Of a DNA stretch of 64,000 nucleotides, positions 24,799 to 32,837 are shown one piece after another. Below the pieces are notes generated by a model. It worked only from the letters and a program-made list of their open reading frames with translations. It ran no database searches and was not told the origin of the DNA. The stretch lies in assembly GCF_900129905.1 (NCBI RefSeq), contig NZ_FQXG01000003.1:363771-427770 (forward strand). Direction: 5' to 3'. This stretch comes from Ferrimonas marina. GTDB lineage: Bacteria > Pseudomonadota > Gammaproteobacteria > Enterobacterales > Shewanellaceae. The stretch's first letter is position 1. Every line of letters begins with the position of its first letter. Position numbers and translations under genes: made by a program.

Positions 24799-25545
24799 AT
24801 GATCGACCTTGAAAGTGCGCGTCAGAGCGCTGAATTGTTGCGTGGCCTGGCGGGCGGCCTCAAGAGAATCCGCAACGCGCTCGATCAGATCGAGCAAACC
24901 TTGAAAGATGGCGATGAGAGTTTGCCAATCAGTGTGTATCCAAGTTTGCGCGTTCTGCCAAAAGAAGTTCAATGCTGGAACGCATTGCCGAAAGCGCAAA
25001 AAGGTCTACTGGTTGAACGCACAAACGTAGAACAGGGTTCGATTGGTTTGGTTTATCAGGCCTGCAGGGACTTTGAGGATGAATTGAGTTGTGATGAATG
25101 GGGCAGCGCCGAACGACTGGAAGGCGCTAGAGAAACGCTGGCAGACTGCGTTTTTGATGCCAGGTTAGTTCTGGACAAGGCCTACGAAACCGTTCTTGGC
25201 ATTCAGGGCAGTCTTTTTGACCAGTTGGAAACAATGGCTGCTCATCATGGCAAGCAGGCACAAAAGGGCAAGCAATTGGACAAGCAGAGCTGTGCTTGCC
25301 TGGGTGCAATGGAGAGGGATCTGGGGTCAGTGCGCCGCGATTTAGGTGCTGAACATCCGGAGCTTGCTGATAGTCTACGAGAGGTAATCGTGGGCCTCCA
25401 AAATGAGCATGCAAGGGATTTGCCTGTGCTGGGTGACGTCGTGCGTCATCAGGGCATGGATCAGGAGGGTGTGGCGGAATCTCTGGAGACCCTCATTGTC
25501 GCTCAGAGACAGGCCAAGCAAGCTGATCTCCGCCCTGGTCGCTAA
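24799..25545 (+). CDS. Helical protein, possible family A member
   Basis: 248 residues from ATG 24799 (GTG 24796 adjacent), with GGGAAG a few bases ahead. The product is helical throughout and begins ESARQSAELLRGLAGGLKRI, like the start of the 63411 protein. There is no membrane segment. It ends LRPGR. It has its own promoter and terminator, so it is a single-gene unit, as are other family members. Function unknown. Confidence 0.75.
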   Translation: MIDLESARQSAELLRGLAGGLKRIRNALDQIEQTLKDGDESLPISVYPSLRVLPKEVQCWNALPKAQKGLLVERTNVEQGSIGLVYQACRDFEDELSCDEWGSAERLEGARETLADCVFDARLVLDKAYETVLGIQGSLFDQLETMAAHHGKQAQKGKQLDKQSCACLGAMERDLGSVRRDLGAEHPELADSLREVIVGLQNEHARDLPVLGDVVRHQGMDQEGVAESLETLIVAQRQAKQADLRPGR

Positions 25546-25562
25546 ACGGCAAGGGACGCTCG

Positions 25563-25588
25563 AAGGCCTGCCCTCGGGTAGGCCTTTT
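25563..25588 (+). terminator. Rho-independent terminator
   Basis: AAGGCCTGCCC-TC-GGGTAGGCCTT followed by TT and TGT, 18 bases after the stop at 25545. Confidence 0.85.
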
Positions 25589-25660
25589 GTAGTCTAGGTG
25601 GTACCGTTGTGGCGTTGACGGTGGCAATGTGCGTGCCGGTTTAAGTCGAGGTAGTGGTTA

Positions 25661-26011
25661 ATGAGGACAAGGCATTATCAAAGCCTGAAGGACGCTGAGG
25701 TTGTGACCCGGATGAGCATGATCCAGGACAAGGGCTATGAGTTTGTCGGCCGGGTGCTGGTGCTATGCTTTTACCAGGGTGAGGTATACCAGTTTGTCGT
25801 GGTGGTGGAGCAAGAGTTTGAGCGGGCAGTTGATGATCCCGGGCATGTTCGTGTTCTGGCCGAAGCACAATACACACCGGCCAAGAAACATCTGGCGATG
25901 GATCCGATGGATCTTAACGCGATGTCCGAGGACATGGTGGCCAACGCCATCAGGACCTGGGCCTGGGAGAAACTAGCGGCTCGGTTGATCGAGGTGTCTT
26001 CTACCGGTTAG
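25661..26011 (+). CDS. Hypothetical protein, 116 residues
   Basis: ATG 25661, with GTCGAGGTAGTGG upstream as a modest ribosome site. The middle is a hydrophobic beta region (FVGRVLVLCFYQGEVYQFVV), too polar at its edges for a membrane helix, and the ends are helical. No family recognised. It stands between a terminator and the small membrane gene at 26092. Confidence 0.65.
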   Translation: MRTRHYQSLKDAEVVTRMSMIQDKGYEFVGRVLVLCFYQGEVYQFVVVVEQEFERAVDDPGHVRVLAEAQYTPAKKHLAMDPMDLNAMSEDMVANAIRTWAWEKLAARLIEVSSTG

Positions 26012-26091
26012 CCCTTGAGGGTGGGTTATCGCTGGCGCTGATCTGCGGTCTGGGCCATAATGCCGGACCCAGTCTTAGTGAGGTCGAAATC

Positions 26092-26361
26092 ATGAGCAGA
26101 AGAGATCCAGAGCCTGCTTGGGCGATTTATCGCGGCGATGACCTGGTCGCGGTGCAGCGCGCCTGCAGTAGCGACGACGCGGTAGAGCGGGCATTTCGGA
26201 TGATGCGTGGCTCCAAGGGCGTGAACTCGCCGGATGATCTGCGGGCCGTGTTACAGGTGCAGAAGCGACCCGATAACACCATCCGGGCCTGGCTAAAAAC
26301 CGGTGCAGTGATCTGTGTACTGATATTCCTGGTGGAGTACGCGCTGGGACTTTGGGGGTAA
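26092..26361 (+). CDS. Small tail-anchored membrane protein
   Basis: 89 residues. A soluble N-terminal part is followed by one hydrophobic helix at residues ~70-88 (AVICVLIFLVEYALGL) at the very C-terminus. GAGGTCGAAATC precedes the ATG. It lies 62 bases upstream of arfA. Function unknown. Confidence 0.65.
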   Translation: MSRRDPEPAWAIYRGDDLVAVQRACSSDDAVERAFRMMRGSKGVNSPDDLRAVLQVQKRPDNTIRAWLKTGAVICVLIFLVEYALGLWG

Positions 26362-26423
26362 GTGGCGGCCTAAGAGCCGCGGAACTGTGCCCGTAAGGGT
26401 GCTTTAAACAACAGAGGTAAACC

Positions 26424-26669
26424 ATGAAGAAGGTAGACCACGGCCGGGGAGCCGTGAAGGACGATGCGCTTGCCGCATTGGTAACGTCAAAGGTGTTCAG
26501 GCCCAAGCGAGAAGAGAGTGTTAAGGCCTACAACCGCAAGCAGAAGCACCGCAACCAGTTCAGAGAGCCCTGTCAAAAACGCGAAGTTTTGACAGGGCTC
26601 TTTGTTTGGAAGCTTGTCGGCTTGTTGTGGGTGGGCCGATACCGCAGGGGTGTTTGGGCCAGGTGGTAA
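26424..26669 (+). CDS. arfA: Alternative ribosome-rescue factor ArfA, with intragenic terminator hairpin
   Basis: 81 codons from ATG 26424, after AGAGGTAAACC. Residues 12-45 match E. coli ArfA: VKDDALAALVTSKVFR against IKDNAIEALLHDPLFR, then a basic YNRKQKH segment. ArfA enters the empty A site of stalled ribosomes and recruits RF2 to free them when tmRNA fails. A perfect 15-bp hairpin (26564-26601) starts at codon 47, inside the frame, as in known arfA genes. There it makes a non-stop mRNA, so that active truncated ArfA builds up only when trans-translation is weak. The readthrough tail is hydrophobic, also as in E. coli. Confidence 0.88.
   Translation: MKKVDHGRGAVKDDALAALVTSKVFRPKREESVKAYNRKQKHRNQFREPCQKREVLTGLFVWKLVGLLWVGRYRRGVWARW
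26564..26607 (+). terminator. Intragenic terminator / RNase III hairpin in arfA
   Basis: AGAGCCCTGTCAAAA pairs perfectly with TTTTGACAGGGCTCT around an eight-base loop and is followed by TTGTTTG. It lies within the arfA frame, before its stop codon. Confidence 0.85.
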
Positions 26670-26672
26670 AAT
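26664..26672 (+). promoter_or_regulatory. Extended -10 promoter (TGGTAAAAT)
   Basis: Identical to the element at 6065. It overlaps the last codons of arfA and lies 48 bp before the GTG at 26721. Confidence 0.6.
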
Positions 26673-26720
26673 TAAAGCAAGGGTGCCCGAATAGGCACAA
26701 GCTACCATTTGGAGTTGGGC

Positions 26721-27674
26721 GTGACAGTATCGAAGTTGGCGAAGCACCACAAAGCAGTTTATGAGGCGTTGCACAGTGACTTACAGGTATCGAGCGCAGT
26801 AAATCGTGCCTTAACCGAAGAGCAGGATGCTTCGCAAGCGCTAGACAATTTCAGGACAAAATCCGCAGAGATGCTGGCTGCGTTCCCGGATGGGGAGTGT
26901 GATTTTGCCAAAGGGCATCAGCAGTACGAGGCGAAATTGCGGCACCAGTTGGGTGTGGCCAGGCAAAAGACAAAGCGTTACCCGGCGAATGCTGCTAAGC
27001 AATTGGAATCGCCGCGTTACCTAGAGGCTTGCGAGCGACTTCAAAAAGCCGGTGGCGATCCTATTTACACGGCCAGCTGCGAGCTGGAGTTCGATGAGAA
27101 AAGTCAGCTCCCTCTGTTTGAAGAGATGCTGGCAAAGGCACTGGACTCAGGGTTGGATGTGGTACAGGCAGCACGTTGGAAAAACCCAAATGCCAGCCCT
27201 AAACGAGGACCGTTTGACGTCGTGGAGACACGATACCTGGTTATGCCGCATTGGCATCTAGAGGCTTTTGTAGATGTTAAGAAGGCTTTTGAAGAAGAGC
27301 GCAATCTAAGGGGTCTGGGATACACCAAGTTCGGGGTTGTTCTCCCAACTACTTCAATGACTCAAACTGCTGAGAAAATCGGAGCTAGGTACGATGGGGC
27401 AGGTTACGACGATGTCTGCATCCCCTTGGGTGGTACCGCTCAATTTCCGTTTGTTGGTAAGCGGAACATTGGAGACAGGATCCGAGATGCCATTGTGCGG
27501 ATGATCAAGGAAGCCCCTGGGATTCAGAACGACAGGAAGCACCCCAATGCCGGCGCAACCGAGTTCAGGTTTGAAGATGGGCGCGATCCGGTGCGAGTCG
27601 AGCCTTACAGTGATATAGAACTGGCGGAAAAACAGTGGGCCCTGGAGGTCAGCAACGAGTCTGCGTTAGGTTGA
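26721..27674 (+). CDS. Helical plus alpha/beta protein, paralogue of the 27696 protein
   Basis: 317 residues from GTG 26721, with GGAG six bases ahead; TTG 26709 is an alternative. The first ~110 residues are helical and charged. An alpha/beta domain follows (ARWKNP to VVLPTTSMTQTAEKI). It shares order and the C-terminal signature PYSDIELAEK with the next gene (PYSDMERFEK), so the two are tandem duplicates. The general design (helical half, then a small alpha/beta domain) is that of the 51.6-58.8 kb array. Function unknown. Confidence 0.75.
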   Translation: MTVSKLAKHHKAVYEALHSDLQVSSAVNRALTEEQDASQALDNFRTKSAEMLAAFPDGECDFAKGHQQYEAKLRHQLGVARQKTKRYPANAAKQLESPRYLEACERLQKAGGDPIYTASCELEFDEKSQLPLFEEMLAKALDSGLDVVQAARWKNPNASPKRGPFDVVETRYLVMPHWHLEAFVDVKKAFEEERNLRGLGYTKFGVVLPTTSMTQTAEKIGARYDGAGYDDVCIPLGGTAQFPFVGKRNIGDRIRDAIVRMIKEAPGIQNDRKHPNAGATEFRFEDGRDPVRVEPYSDIELAEKQWALEVSNESALG

Positions 27675-27695
27675 TGGCACTTGAGGAGTAGAGAA

Positions 27696-28619
27696 ATGGT
27701 GCACAAGATCATTCAAGCACCCATGCATACCGCGTTGAGGGTGGCCGGTGAGGTCCATAAGGGCAGGCGCCGTCTTAACAAGCTCCCGTCCGAGATTGGG
27801 GCTAACGAATCACGCTGGAAGGACTCCGAAGCGAGATATGGGTCCGAATTCTTCACAACCCAGATGCTCCAGGAGAGTGATGCGAGGCTGAGGGCAGAGC
27901 TGGAGCAACTCAATGAAGCCGAAGACGGTTGGGAGCAGCAACTAAAGAATGCCGCTGATAGGTACCAGCAGGGAGTGCAGCGCTACGTCGAGGCTGGTGG
28001 GCGGGATTATTGCGATGTCATGATGACGGTCGAGGTCCAAGACCATGGTGAGTTTGAGCTTTTTCAGCGGGCTTTAGACAAGGTGCGGAATGTAGTGCAG
28101 ATTGAGCTGCTACACGGTGGGCGGATCGCTGGTAAAGGACTGTTTGTCATGCTGATGCCACACACATCACTGCAGACCTGCCAGGAAGAGCTGGATATCC
28201 ATGGGATTACTCCATGTCGAATGTGCAGCGGGCCTGAGATACAAGCCCATTGCCAGTTTTTCCTGCCGCAGACGTCGGGGGGCTGGGATTTGGCCGGCGT
28301 AAGGCGGGTTGCGGAACACATCAGGTGGCGACCTGGGAGGGCCATGAAGGACCTCCAGGCAATCGTGGCGCCAACCATTAAGGAAGCAATGCTGCTGGAT
28401 TCCACATTGGCTCGTGGGCCTGCTGAGGCGATTTCGCAGGCTTTCATGGTGGCACCAGAACACTGTGATAGCCTGTACGGCGAGAAATCAAAGAACGCCA
28501 TTCCACTGCGTTACTTCGAGGCGGATGCTAATGGCAGTGCAGAGCGGATCACTCCATACAGCGACATGGAGCGATTCGAGAAGCGCCAGCAAAGCACGCT
28601 AGAGATGCCAGGTCGATAA
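27696..28619 (+). CDS. Helical plus alpha/beta protein, paralogue of the 26721 protein
   Basis: 307 residues from ATG 27696, preceded by GAGGAGTAGAGAA. Residues 1-105 are helical, then a Cys-containing alpha/beta domain follows (YCDVMMTVEVQDHGEF; LFVMLMPHTSLQTCQEEL). Near the end PYSDMERFEK repeats the motif of the upstream paralogue. The two are 21 bases apart and closed by one terminator, so they form an operon. It ends LEMPGR. Not recognised. Confidence 0.75.
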   Translation: MVHKIIQAPMHTALRVAGEVHKGRRRLNKLPSEIGANESRWKDSEARYGSEFFTTQMLQESDARLRAELEQLNEAEDGWEQQLKNAADRYQQGVQRYVEAGGRDYCDVMMTVEVQDHGEFELFQRALDKVRNVVQIELLHGGRIAGKGLFVMLMPHTSLQTCQEELDIHGITPCRMCSGPEIQAHCQFFLPQTSGGWDLAGVRRVAEHIRWRPGRAMKDLQAIVAPTIKEAMLLDSTLARGPAEAISQAFMVAPEHCDSLYGEKSKNAIPLRYFEADANGSAERITPYSDMERFEKRQQSTLEMPGR

Positions 28620-28630
28620 GAATGGGTCCA

Positions 28631-28658
28631 AAGAGCGCCGGCGGTAGCCGGCGCTCTT
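28631..28658. terminator. Bidirectional terminator-like hairpin
   Basis: AAGAGCGCCGGC-GGTA-GCCGGCGCTCTT, a perfect 12-bp stem between convergent genes. Confidence 0.8.
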
Positions 28659-28668
28659 GTGTCTGGGA

Positions 28669-29253
28669 CTAGCGGTCTGGTCCGGTGAACATCTGGTTAC
28701 TCACGGCCTTTCGCAGAAAACGTTCAATGGCGTTGCCAAACCAGCTGCGTTCTCCCTCAGGTCGCTGCCAGGGTGAGGACATGTGGACAGTATGGGGCCC
28801 GTCCCGCAAACAGACCGCGCGTACAGAGATCTTGTCTCCATCGTTGGTCAGGTTGGCGTGGCGGTCTTTATCCAGAATGATGCTGTATTCCCTGTCAAAA
28901 ACTACAAATGGCGGACCGGTTACCCCCTGGTGTTCTCGCTGGATATGACAACGGATACTGTTCCAGTTGCTCCGGCTCTGCCGACCTGGCAGATGAACAA
29001 AACGAACTCTGACAACTTCAAAGTGACTGGGGAAGTTGAAGTGGAGCCCTAGGGTATGAGCAGCGGCAGTGACAGTGCCGATAGCTTGCGATAATATCGT
29101 GATGTTACGAGCGTTGGCCTTTGGCCAGCGCTCTTTGTTGTTGGAGCAGGGAATGCTGGTGGATTTTACAATGCAGTTGGCGGGAGAGACTCCAGCCAGC
29201 TTGCAGAAGCGGTTACCGAAGGGCTGCAGGCCGCTTGGGTCGGTGGACCGCAT
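28669..29253 (-). CDS. Hypothetical protein, start uncertain
   Basis: The C-terminal ~120 residues look like real beta-rich protein (FEVVRVRFVHLPG; FVVFDREYSIILDKDR; DKISVRAVCLRDG). The only standard start upstream of this part is ATG 29253, which would overlap the plus-strand gene at 29153 by 101 bases and has a poor ribosome site. The N-terminal 60 residues therefore may not be translated, or the gene may be 5'-truncated. No family recognised. Confidence 0.45.
   Translation of the reverse strand: MRSTDPSGLQPFGNRFCKLAGVSPANCIVKSTSIPCSNNKERWPKANARNITILSQAIGTVTAAAHTLGLHFNFPSHFEVVRVRFVHLPGRQSRSNWNSIRCHIQREHQGVTGPPFVVFDREYSIILDKDRHANLTNDGDKISVRAVCLRDGPHTVHMSSPWQRPEGERSWFGNAIERFLRKAVSNQMFTGPDR
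29109..29139 (+). terminator. Terminator-like hairpin directly ahead of the 29153 start
   Basis: GAGCGTTGGCC-TTT-GGCCAGCGCTC (one G-T pair) followed by TTTGTTGTT, ending 14 bases before the ATG at 29153. A GATAAT at 29091 could start a transcript just upstream, so this may be an attenuator. Confidence 0.65.
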
Positions 29254-29521
29254 CTCACAACGGATGGCCAGGTTTGTGTGTCTGGGGTTGGTTCAGGAAA
29301 AGCCTCAGGAAGAGGCTGTAGATGTCTCGCTCAGGCAGGTGGTTCGTGAACAGCTGGACTGCAAGGTGGTCGACCTGGCTTCGAGGCTGGGGGTGCCGCG
29401 CAAGACCCTCTACCGTTGGTGGGCAGAGCACCCTGAGATGATCTTGGCGGCGTTGGCAGGTGTAAGGGTGGTAAACGGCCTAATTGAGCGTGGCGCCATG
29501 CACAATAGAGCATGGCACTGA
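29153..29521 (+). CDS. Small helix-turn-helix protein
   Basis: 122 residues from ATG 29153, preceded by TTGGAGCAGGGA. Residues ~75-97 (CKVVDLASRLGVPRKTLYRW) form a clear helix-turn-helix. The N-terminal half is mixed. It may be a small regulator, perhaps acting on itself given the hairpin in its leader. It is convergent with the minus-strand gene at 29524, with two bases between them. Confidence 0.7.
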   Translation: MLVDFTMQLAGETPASLQKRLPKGCRPLGSVDRISQRMARFVCLGLVQEKPQEEAVDVSLRQVVREQLDCKVVDLASRLGVPRKTLYRWWAEHPEMILAALAGVRVVNGLIERGAMHNRAWH

Positions 29522-29523
29522 AG

Positions 29524-31020
29524 TCACCGACACAAGGTGGTGATCTCGTCATGGCTCAGAGCCAGTCGCTGCACCAGCTTTGCCATGATGAACGAGGGAA
29601 GTCGGTCGTTGCCGCCGTGATCGCCTAGCACGAACACGCGGCCACCAGGGCGGTGCAGCTTAAGCTCAGAGCCTTTAGCCCGGCTGATGGTCACGCCCAT
29701 GCTTTCAAGCCTGGAGAGCACCACAGAGCGGCGCAGCTGACGCAGACGCGGCTTGGGCTTGGGTTGTTCTTCTGCTGGCGCCGCCGGTGTCGGCTCATCG
29801 GCCTGTACCAGTTCTGGCGCATCAGGTTGTTGGCTGATCAGGTCATCGATGGCGCTGGCCATGTCCAGCTCGTTCATGCTCTTGGGCTCGTCCAGGCGGG
29901 TATCTGACTGGCTCGGCAAGCGGCTGTAATGCTCCAGCGCGGCTTGGTGAATGCCAGAGAGCAGGTAGTGGGTAACGCGCAGATCGTCGTGCTCGCTCAT
30001 GCCAATGTGCGCGGCCCGGCCCCAGTGGCCGTCGATGTAGATCAGCTGGCCGCGGAAATTGAGCGACACGACCATCAGACCGCCCTTTTTGTCCTGCAAT
30101 GCCTTAAGCGGCGCCAGTTCCTTATCGATGATCACCTGTAGCATGCCGTTAAGTACCGCAAAGCGGAAGCCACAGGCAAACCCGTTGCTTAGCTCGAAGG
30201 TGTAGAACTGGTTGATCTGAAGCAGTCGGGCACGCATGGCCTGGATGTCTTCGAACAGCAGGGCGCACTGCTGGCGTAGTTCGTCACTGGTGAGGTCATT
30301 GGCGGGGATGAGATCTGCGAAGCCTTGGGCTCGTGCTGCTTGGTCCAGTCCCCAAAGCCGCATGTGGTGCTTGGCAAACTCGACTTCACCGTCGCTGAGT
30401 CTGGCCACGTAGTGTATGGCGATCTCGTCAATGCCGTATTGGTTGCCGATCCTAATCTTGCCTTCCGCATAGGCGTGGATGCACCAGAACACCACCAGCT
30501 CAGTCATGGCCAGCACGTAGTGGCATAGCAGAGGGTTTTCCTGGGGCCAGGCTTCGATAGGGCGGACGTGGGTTTCGATGAGCTTAGAGAGCTCTTTGGC
30601 CGTGGGGTTGCGGCGAAGGCGCTTGATCCAGTGATAGGCGATCTGCTTGGCGATGGCGAGGCCTTCGTCCATCAGTCGCATCTCGGTGGCCGAGCCGGAC
30701 AGCTCAATGCTTGGGGTGAGTTGGTCGCATCCGGCGTACTCGTTATTGAGCTGGCGTAATTCCTCAAGCCATGCTTCCAGAGGGGCGCGGGCGCTTTTCA
30801 TCGAGGAGCGTACAGTGCTGGATACCAGGGAGCGGAACTTGTCCTCATCGACATAGGGGACCGGGGTTTCGGACAGTACCGGATACTCCTGTGAGATGAA
30901 CTGCAGCAGAGGGTCGTCGGGGGCCTTTTCCAGGGCGTAGGCCTGGTTGCTGATGCTCTGCTTGTTGAGTCGGTCAGCCAGTTTGAACAGCTGCTTGCTT
31001 GTTTGAGCTTCTGTGGTCAT
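29524..31020 (-). CDS. Large helical protein with C-terminal HicA-like domain
   Basis: 498 residues, starting at ATG 31020. Residues ~1-380 are largely helical and not recognised. A Pro/Glu/Gln linker (~405-425, APAEEQPKPKPRLRQ) precedes a domain of ~65 residues: VVLSRLESMGVTISRAKGSE, then LHRPGGRVFVLGDHGGNDRL and KLVQRLALSHDEI. This follows the dsRBD-like fold of HicA/YcfA mRNA-interferase toxins, which usually read GSH with a catalytic His; here it is GSE. No HicB antitoxin is next to it. The domain may bind RNA without cutting it. Confidence 0.7.
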   Translation of the reverse strand: MTTEAQTSKQLFKLADRLNKQSISNQAYALEKAPDDPLLQFISQEYPVLSETPVPYVDEDKFRSLVSSTVRSSMKSARAPLEAWLEELRQLNNEYAGCDQLTPSIELSGSATEMRLMDEGLAIAKQIAYHWIKRLRRNPTAKELSKLIETHVRPIEAWPQENPLLCHYVLAMTELVVFWCIHAYAEGKIRIGNQYGIDEIAIHYVARLSDGEVEFAKHHMRLWGLDQAARAQGFADLIPANDLTSDELRQQCALLFEDIQAMRARLLQINQFYTFELSNGFACGFRFAVLNGMLQVIIDKELAPLKALQDKKGGLMVVSLNFRGQLIYIDGHWGRAAHIGMSEHDDLRVTHYLLSGIHQAALEHYSRLPSQSDTRLDEPKSMNELDMASAIDDLISQQPDAPELVQADEPTPAAPAEEQPKPKPRLRQLRRSVVLSRLESMGVTISRAKGSELKLHRPGGRVFVLGDHGGNDRLPSFIMAKLVQRLALSHDEITTLCR

Positions 31021-31151
31021 TTCGTCGTTGTAGTTATCTGTTCACAGGGGCTTTAGAGCATGTCCAAAGCTGGCTGCCGGATCAAGGGGGCCAGAGGGCC
31101 AACCGCCGGTTGTGTGAGCAAAAACCGGAGGCAGGCCCTGGGTGCAGCTGT

Positions 31152-31991
31152 TCACGGGGTGTCTGGTTCTTGATCGGGCTGTTGCTCGGGCTTCGGCTCG
31201 GTCTGCTGCTGGGTTGCCTGCTGAGGAGCGGGGGTGGGACGCTGCAGGCTGTTGATCCTATCGATTCTGGCGCTGGACGCCCCGGCATACAACAGGCGAA
31301 GGCGGTTCCATCGTCCGATTCTGCCGACGTAGATCTCTTCCAAATTCAACTCTTCTCGCGCTTCGTGCTTGGCGTAGGCGGTAAAGGCGCAGTCGAACTG
31401 AGCATTGCCGTCGATGATGGAGAGCCATTCCTCGACCAGCATATTCACGTCGTATTTCTGGGGTTGTCGCTGTGCCTTAATGGCCATTTGTCGATATGAG
31501 CGGACCTGATTAGATGCCTTGCCGGCTTGCTCGCCGGGCTTCCACACCGCCTGCATGCCTGCGATGATCGCGCCAACAAAGCCTAGGAACACCGCCCACG
31601 TGTTATTGATGTGTTCGCTTGTTTGGTTGGAGTCATTTGAAGTATCGCCCTCGGAGCGGTTGGAAGTCTGCGCGGTGTCGGTGTCACCATTCAGTGCATT
31701 GTCGTCATCGGTATGTTCGTCGGGCTGGCCATCTTCACCCGGCCTGTGTTGACTGGCCACCTCGGAAGCAGAGGTGCTGTCGAGGGTGATGGTGGCAGCG
31801 GTGATCCCGGACAGCGCCGATGAGCTGAGCAGAAAGATGGCGAACGCCAAGGTCTTATCGAAGCGACCGTAATATTTTGCGGCTAAGCGCTCGCGGAACT
31901 GGTTGAGGGTCAGCAACAGCACCAGGGTCGAGTGTTCATGAACACTCCAGTTGGCTTCCGGCTCAGGGTTTTGGTCGTTGTTGTCAGTCAT
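31152..31991 (-). CDS. Two-span membrane protein with acidic loop
   Basis: 279 residues from the ATG at 31991; the frame is open to 32090. There are two membrane spans (~residues 46-66, FAIFLLSSSALSGIT; ~131-150, WAVFLGFVGAIIAGM) separated by a Ser/Asp/Glu/Thr-rich loop of about 65 residues. A helical region follows, then a Pro/Gln/Glu tail. The N-terminal LNQFRERLAAKYYGRFDK before the first span is reminiscent of SLATT-type proteins, but the relationship is unproven. It lies upstream of the HicA-like gene on the same strand. Confidence 0.7.
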   Translation of the reverse strand: MTDNNDQNPEPEANWSVHEHSTLVLLLTLNQFRERLAAKYYGRFDKTLAFAIFLLSSSALSGITAATITLDSTSASEVASQHRPGEDGQPDEHTDDDNALNGDTDTAQTSNRSEGDTSNDSNQTSEHINNTWAVFLGFVGAIIAGMQAVWKPGEQAGKASNQVRSYRQMAIKAQRQPQKYDVNMLVEEWLSIIDGNAQFDCAFTAYAKHEAREELNLEEIYVGRIGRWNRLRLLYAGASSARIDRINSLQRPTPAPQQATQQQTEPKPEQQPDQEPDTP

Positions 31992-32108
31992 AACGGGTTG
32001 CCTGGTAGGGGAAAGGGGCAACCCAGAAGTGTGGCGGTCAACCGTCGTCTGGCGATCGCCTTGAGTAGGGTGTGGCGTTGGGCAGCCCATGGTCTGCGCC
32101 GTCTGTGC

Positions 32109-32702
32109 TTACTCTAGCCGGACCTCGGGGGCAGTGAGGTAGCCGAGCTTGTCAGTCCAAATCCGCGCTGCCCAGTCCTTAGAGAAGCTCTGTAAGAGAT
32201 CAGGCTCAGTGTCAGCGGCGGATTCTGCAAGGTCCACGGTGCCTTCAAGGAAGATTTCGACGGCGCCGGAGTCAATCAGCCGGTTCACTGTAGGTAGAAG
32301 CTCGTCGGGGCTGTTGATGCAGCACTCTTCATCCGCAAGTTCGACCGCAGGTGTCCCGTTGGGGGTGTAGCCACTCAGCCACGCAGTGCGGGGGGTAGCA
32401 ACTTGCTCAGGCCAACTCTTGGCGTGGGCGCTGGCGGCCCCATTGCCCTGATTGGTGAGGGCTTGGTATTTGTCAGGTGGCAATGGATCGGTCTGGCCCC
32501 AGCTAAGAACCGGTGGGTTCAGGGATCCGTGCTGGTGGCAAAAGTCCTGCCAGCGTCGGTTGGACTCTGCTTGGCTGGCCACCGGAGCTCCGGCGGTGCC
32601 GTTATCGTTTTTCAGCAGCAGGTAAAGCTTGCCGTCGGTGAGCATTACCTCAGCCGACAGGGGAGTGTCTCCGTCAGAGACCGCAGCGTATCCGTGCAGC
32701 AT
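32109..32702 (-). CDS. Hypothetical protein, 197 residues, acidic
   Basis: ATG 32702 follows GAAGGATATACGGAC; TTG 32723 is an alternative. The product is beta-rich at the N-terminus (AEVMLTDGKLYLLLKN) and contains CC within DEECCINS near residue 130. No family recognised. The operator copy only 25 bp upstream suggests direct repression. Confidence 0.7.
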   Translation of the reverse strand: MLHGYAAVSDGDTPLSAEVMLTDGKLYLLLKNDNGTAGAPVASQAESNRRWQDFCHQHGSLNPPVLSWGQTDPLPPDKYQALTNQGNGAASAHAKSWPEQVATPRTAWLSGYTPNGTPAVELADEECCINSPDELLPTVNRLIDSGAVEIFLEGTVDLAESAADTEPDLLQSFSKDWAARIWTDKLGYLTAPEVRLE

Positions 32703-32727
32703 GTCCGTATATCCTTCACTCAATCAA

Positions 32728-32745
32728 CATATACTATTGTATATT
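32728..32745. promoter_or_regulatory. AATATAC-N4-GTATATT operator copy
   Basis: Reads CATATAC-TATT-GTATATT, 25 bp upstream of the start at 32702. Confidence 0.7.
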
Positions 32746-32837
32746 AATGCGACAAAAAGTCAACTGGCAGAGCAAGTTTTGCATCGTCTCTGCCGGTGGT
32801 ATTTTGCGCTGTAGGGGCGGTGAAGGCAACCCACCCC

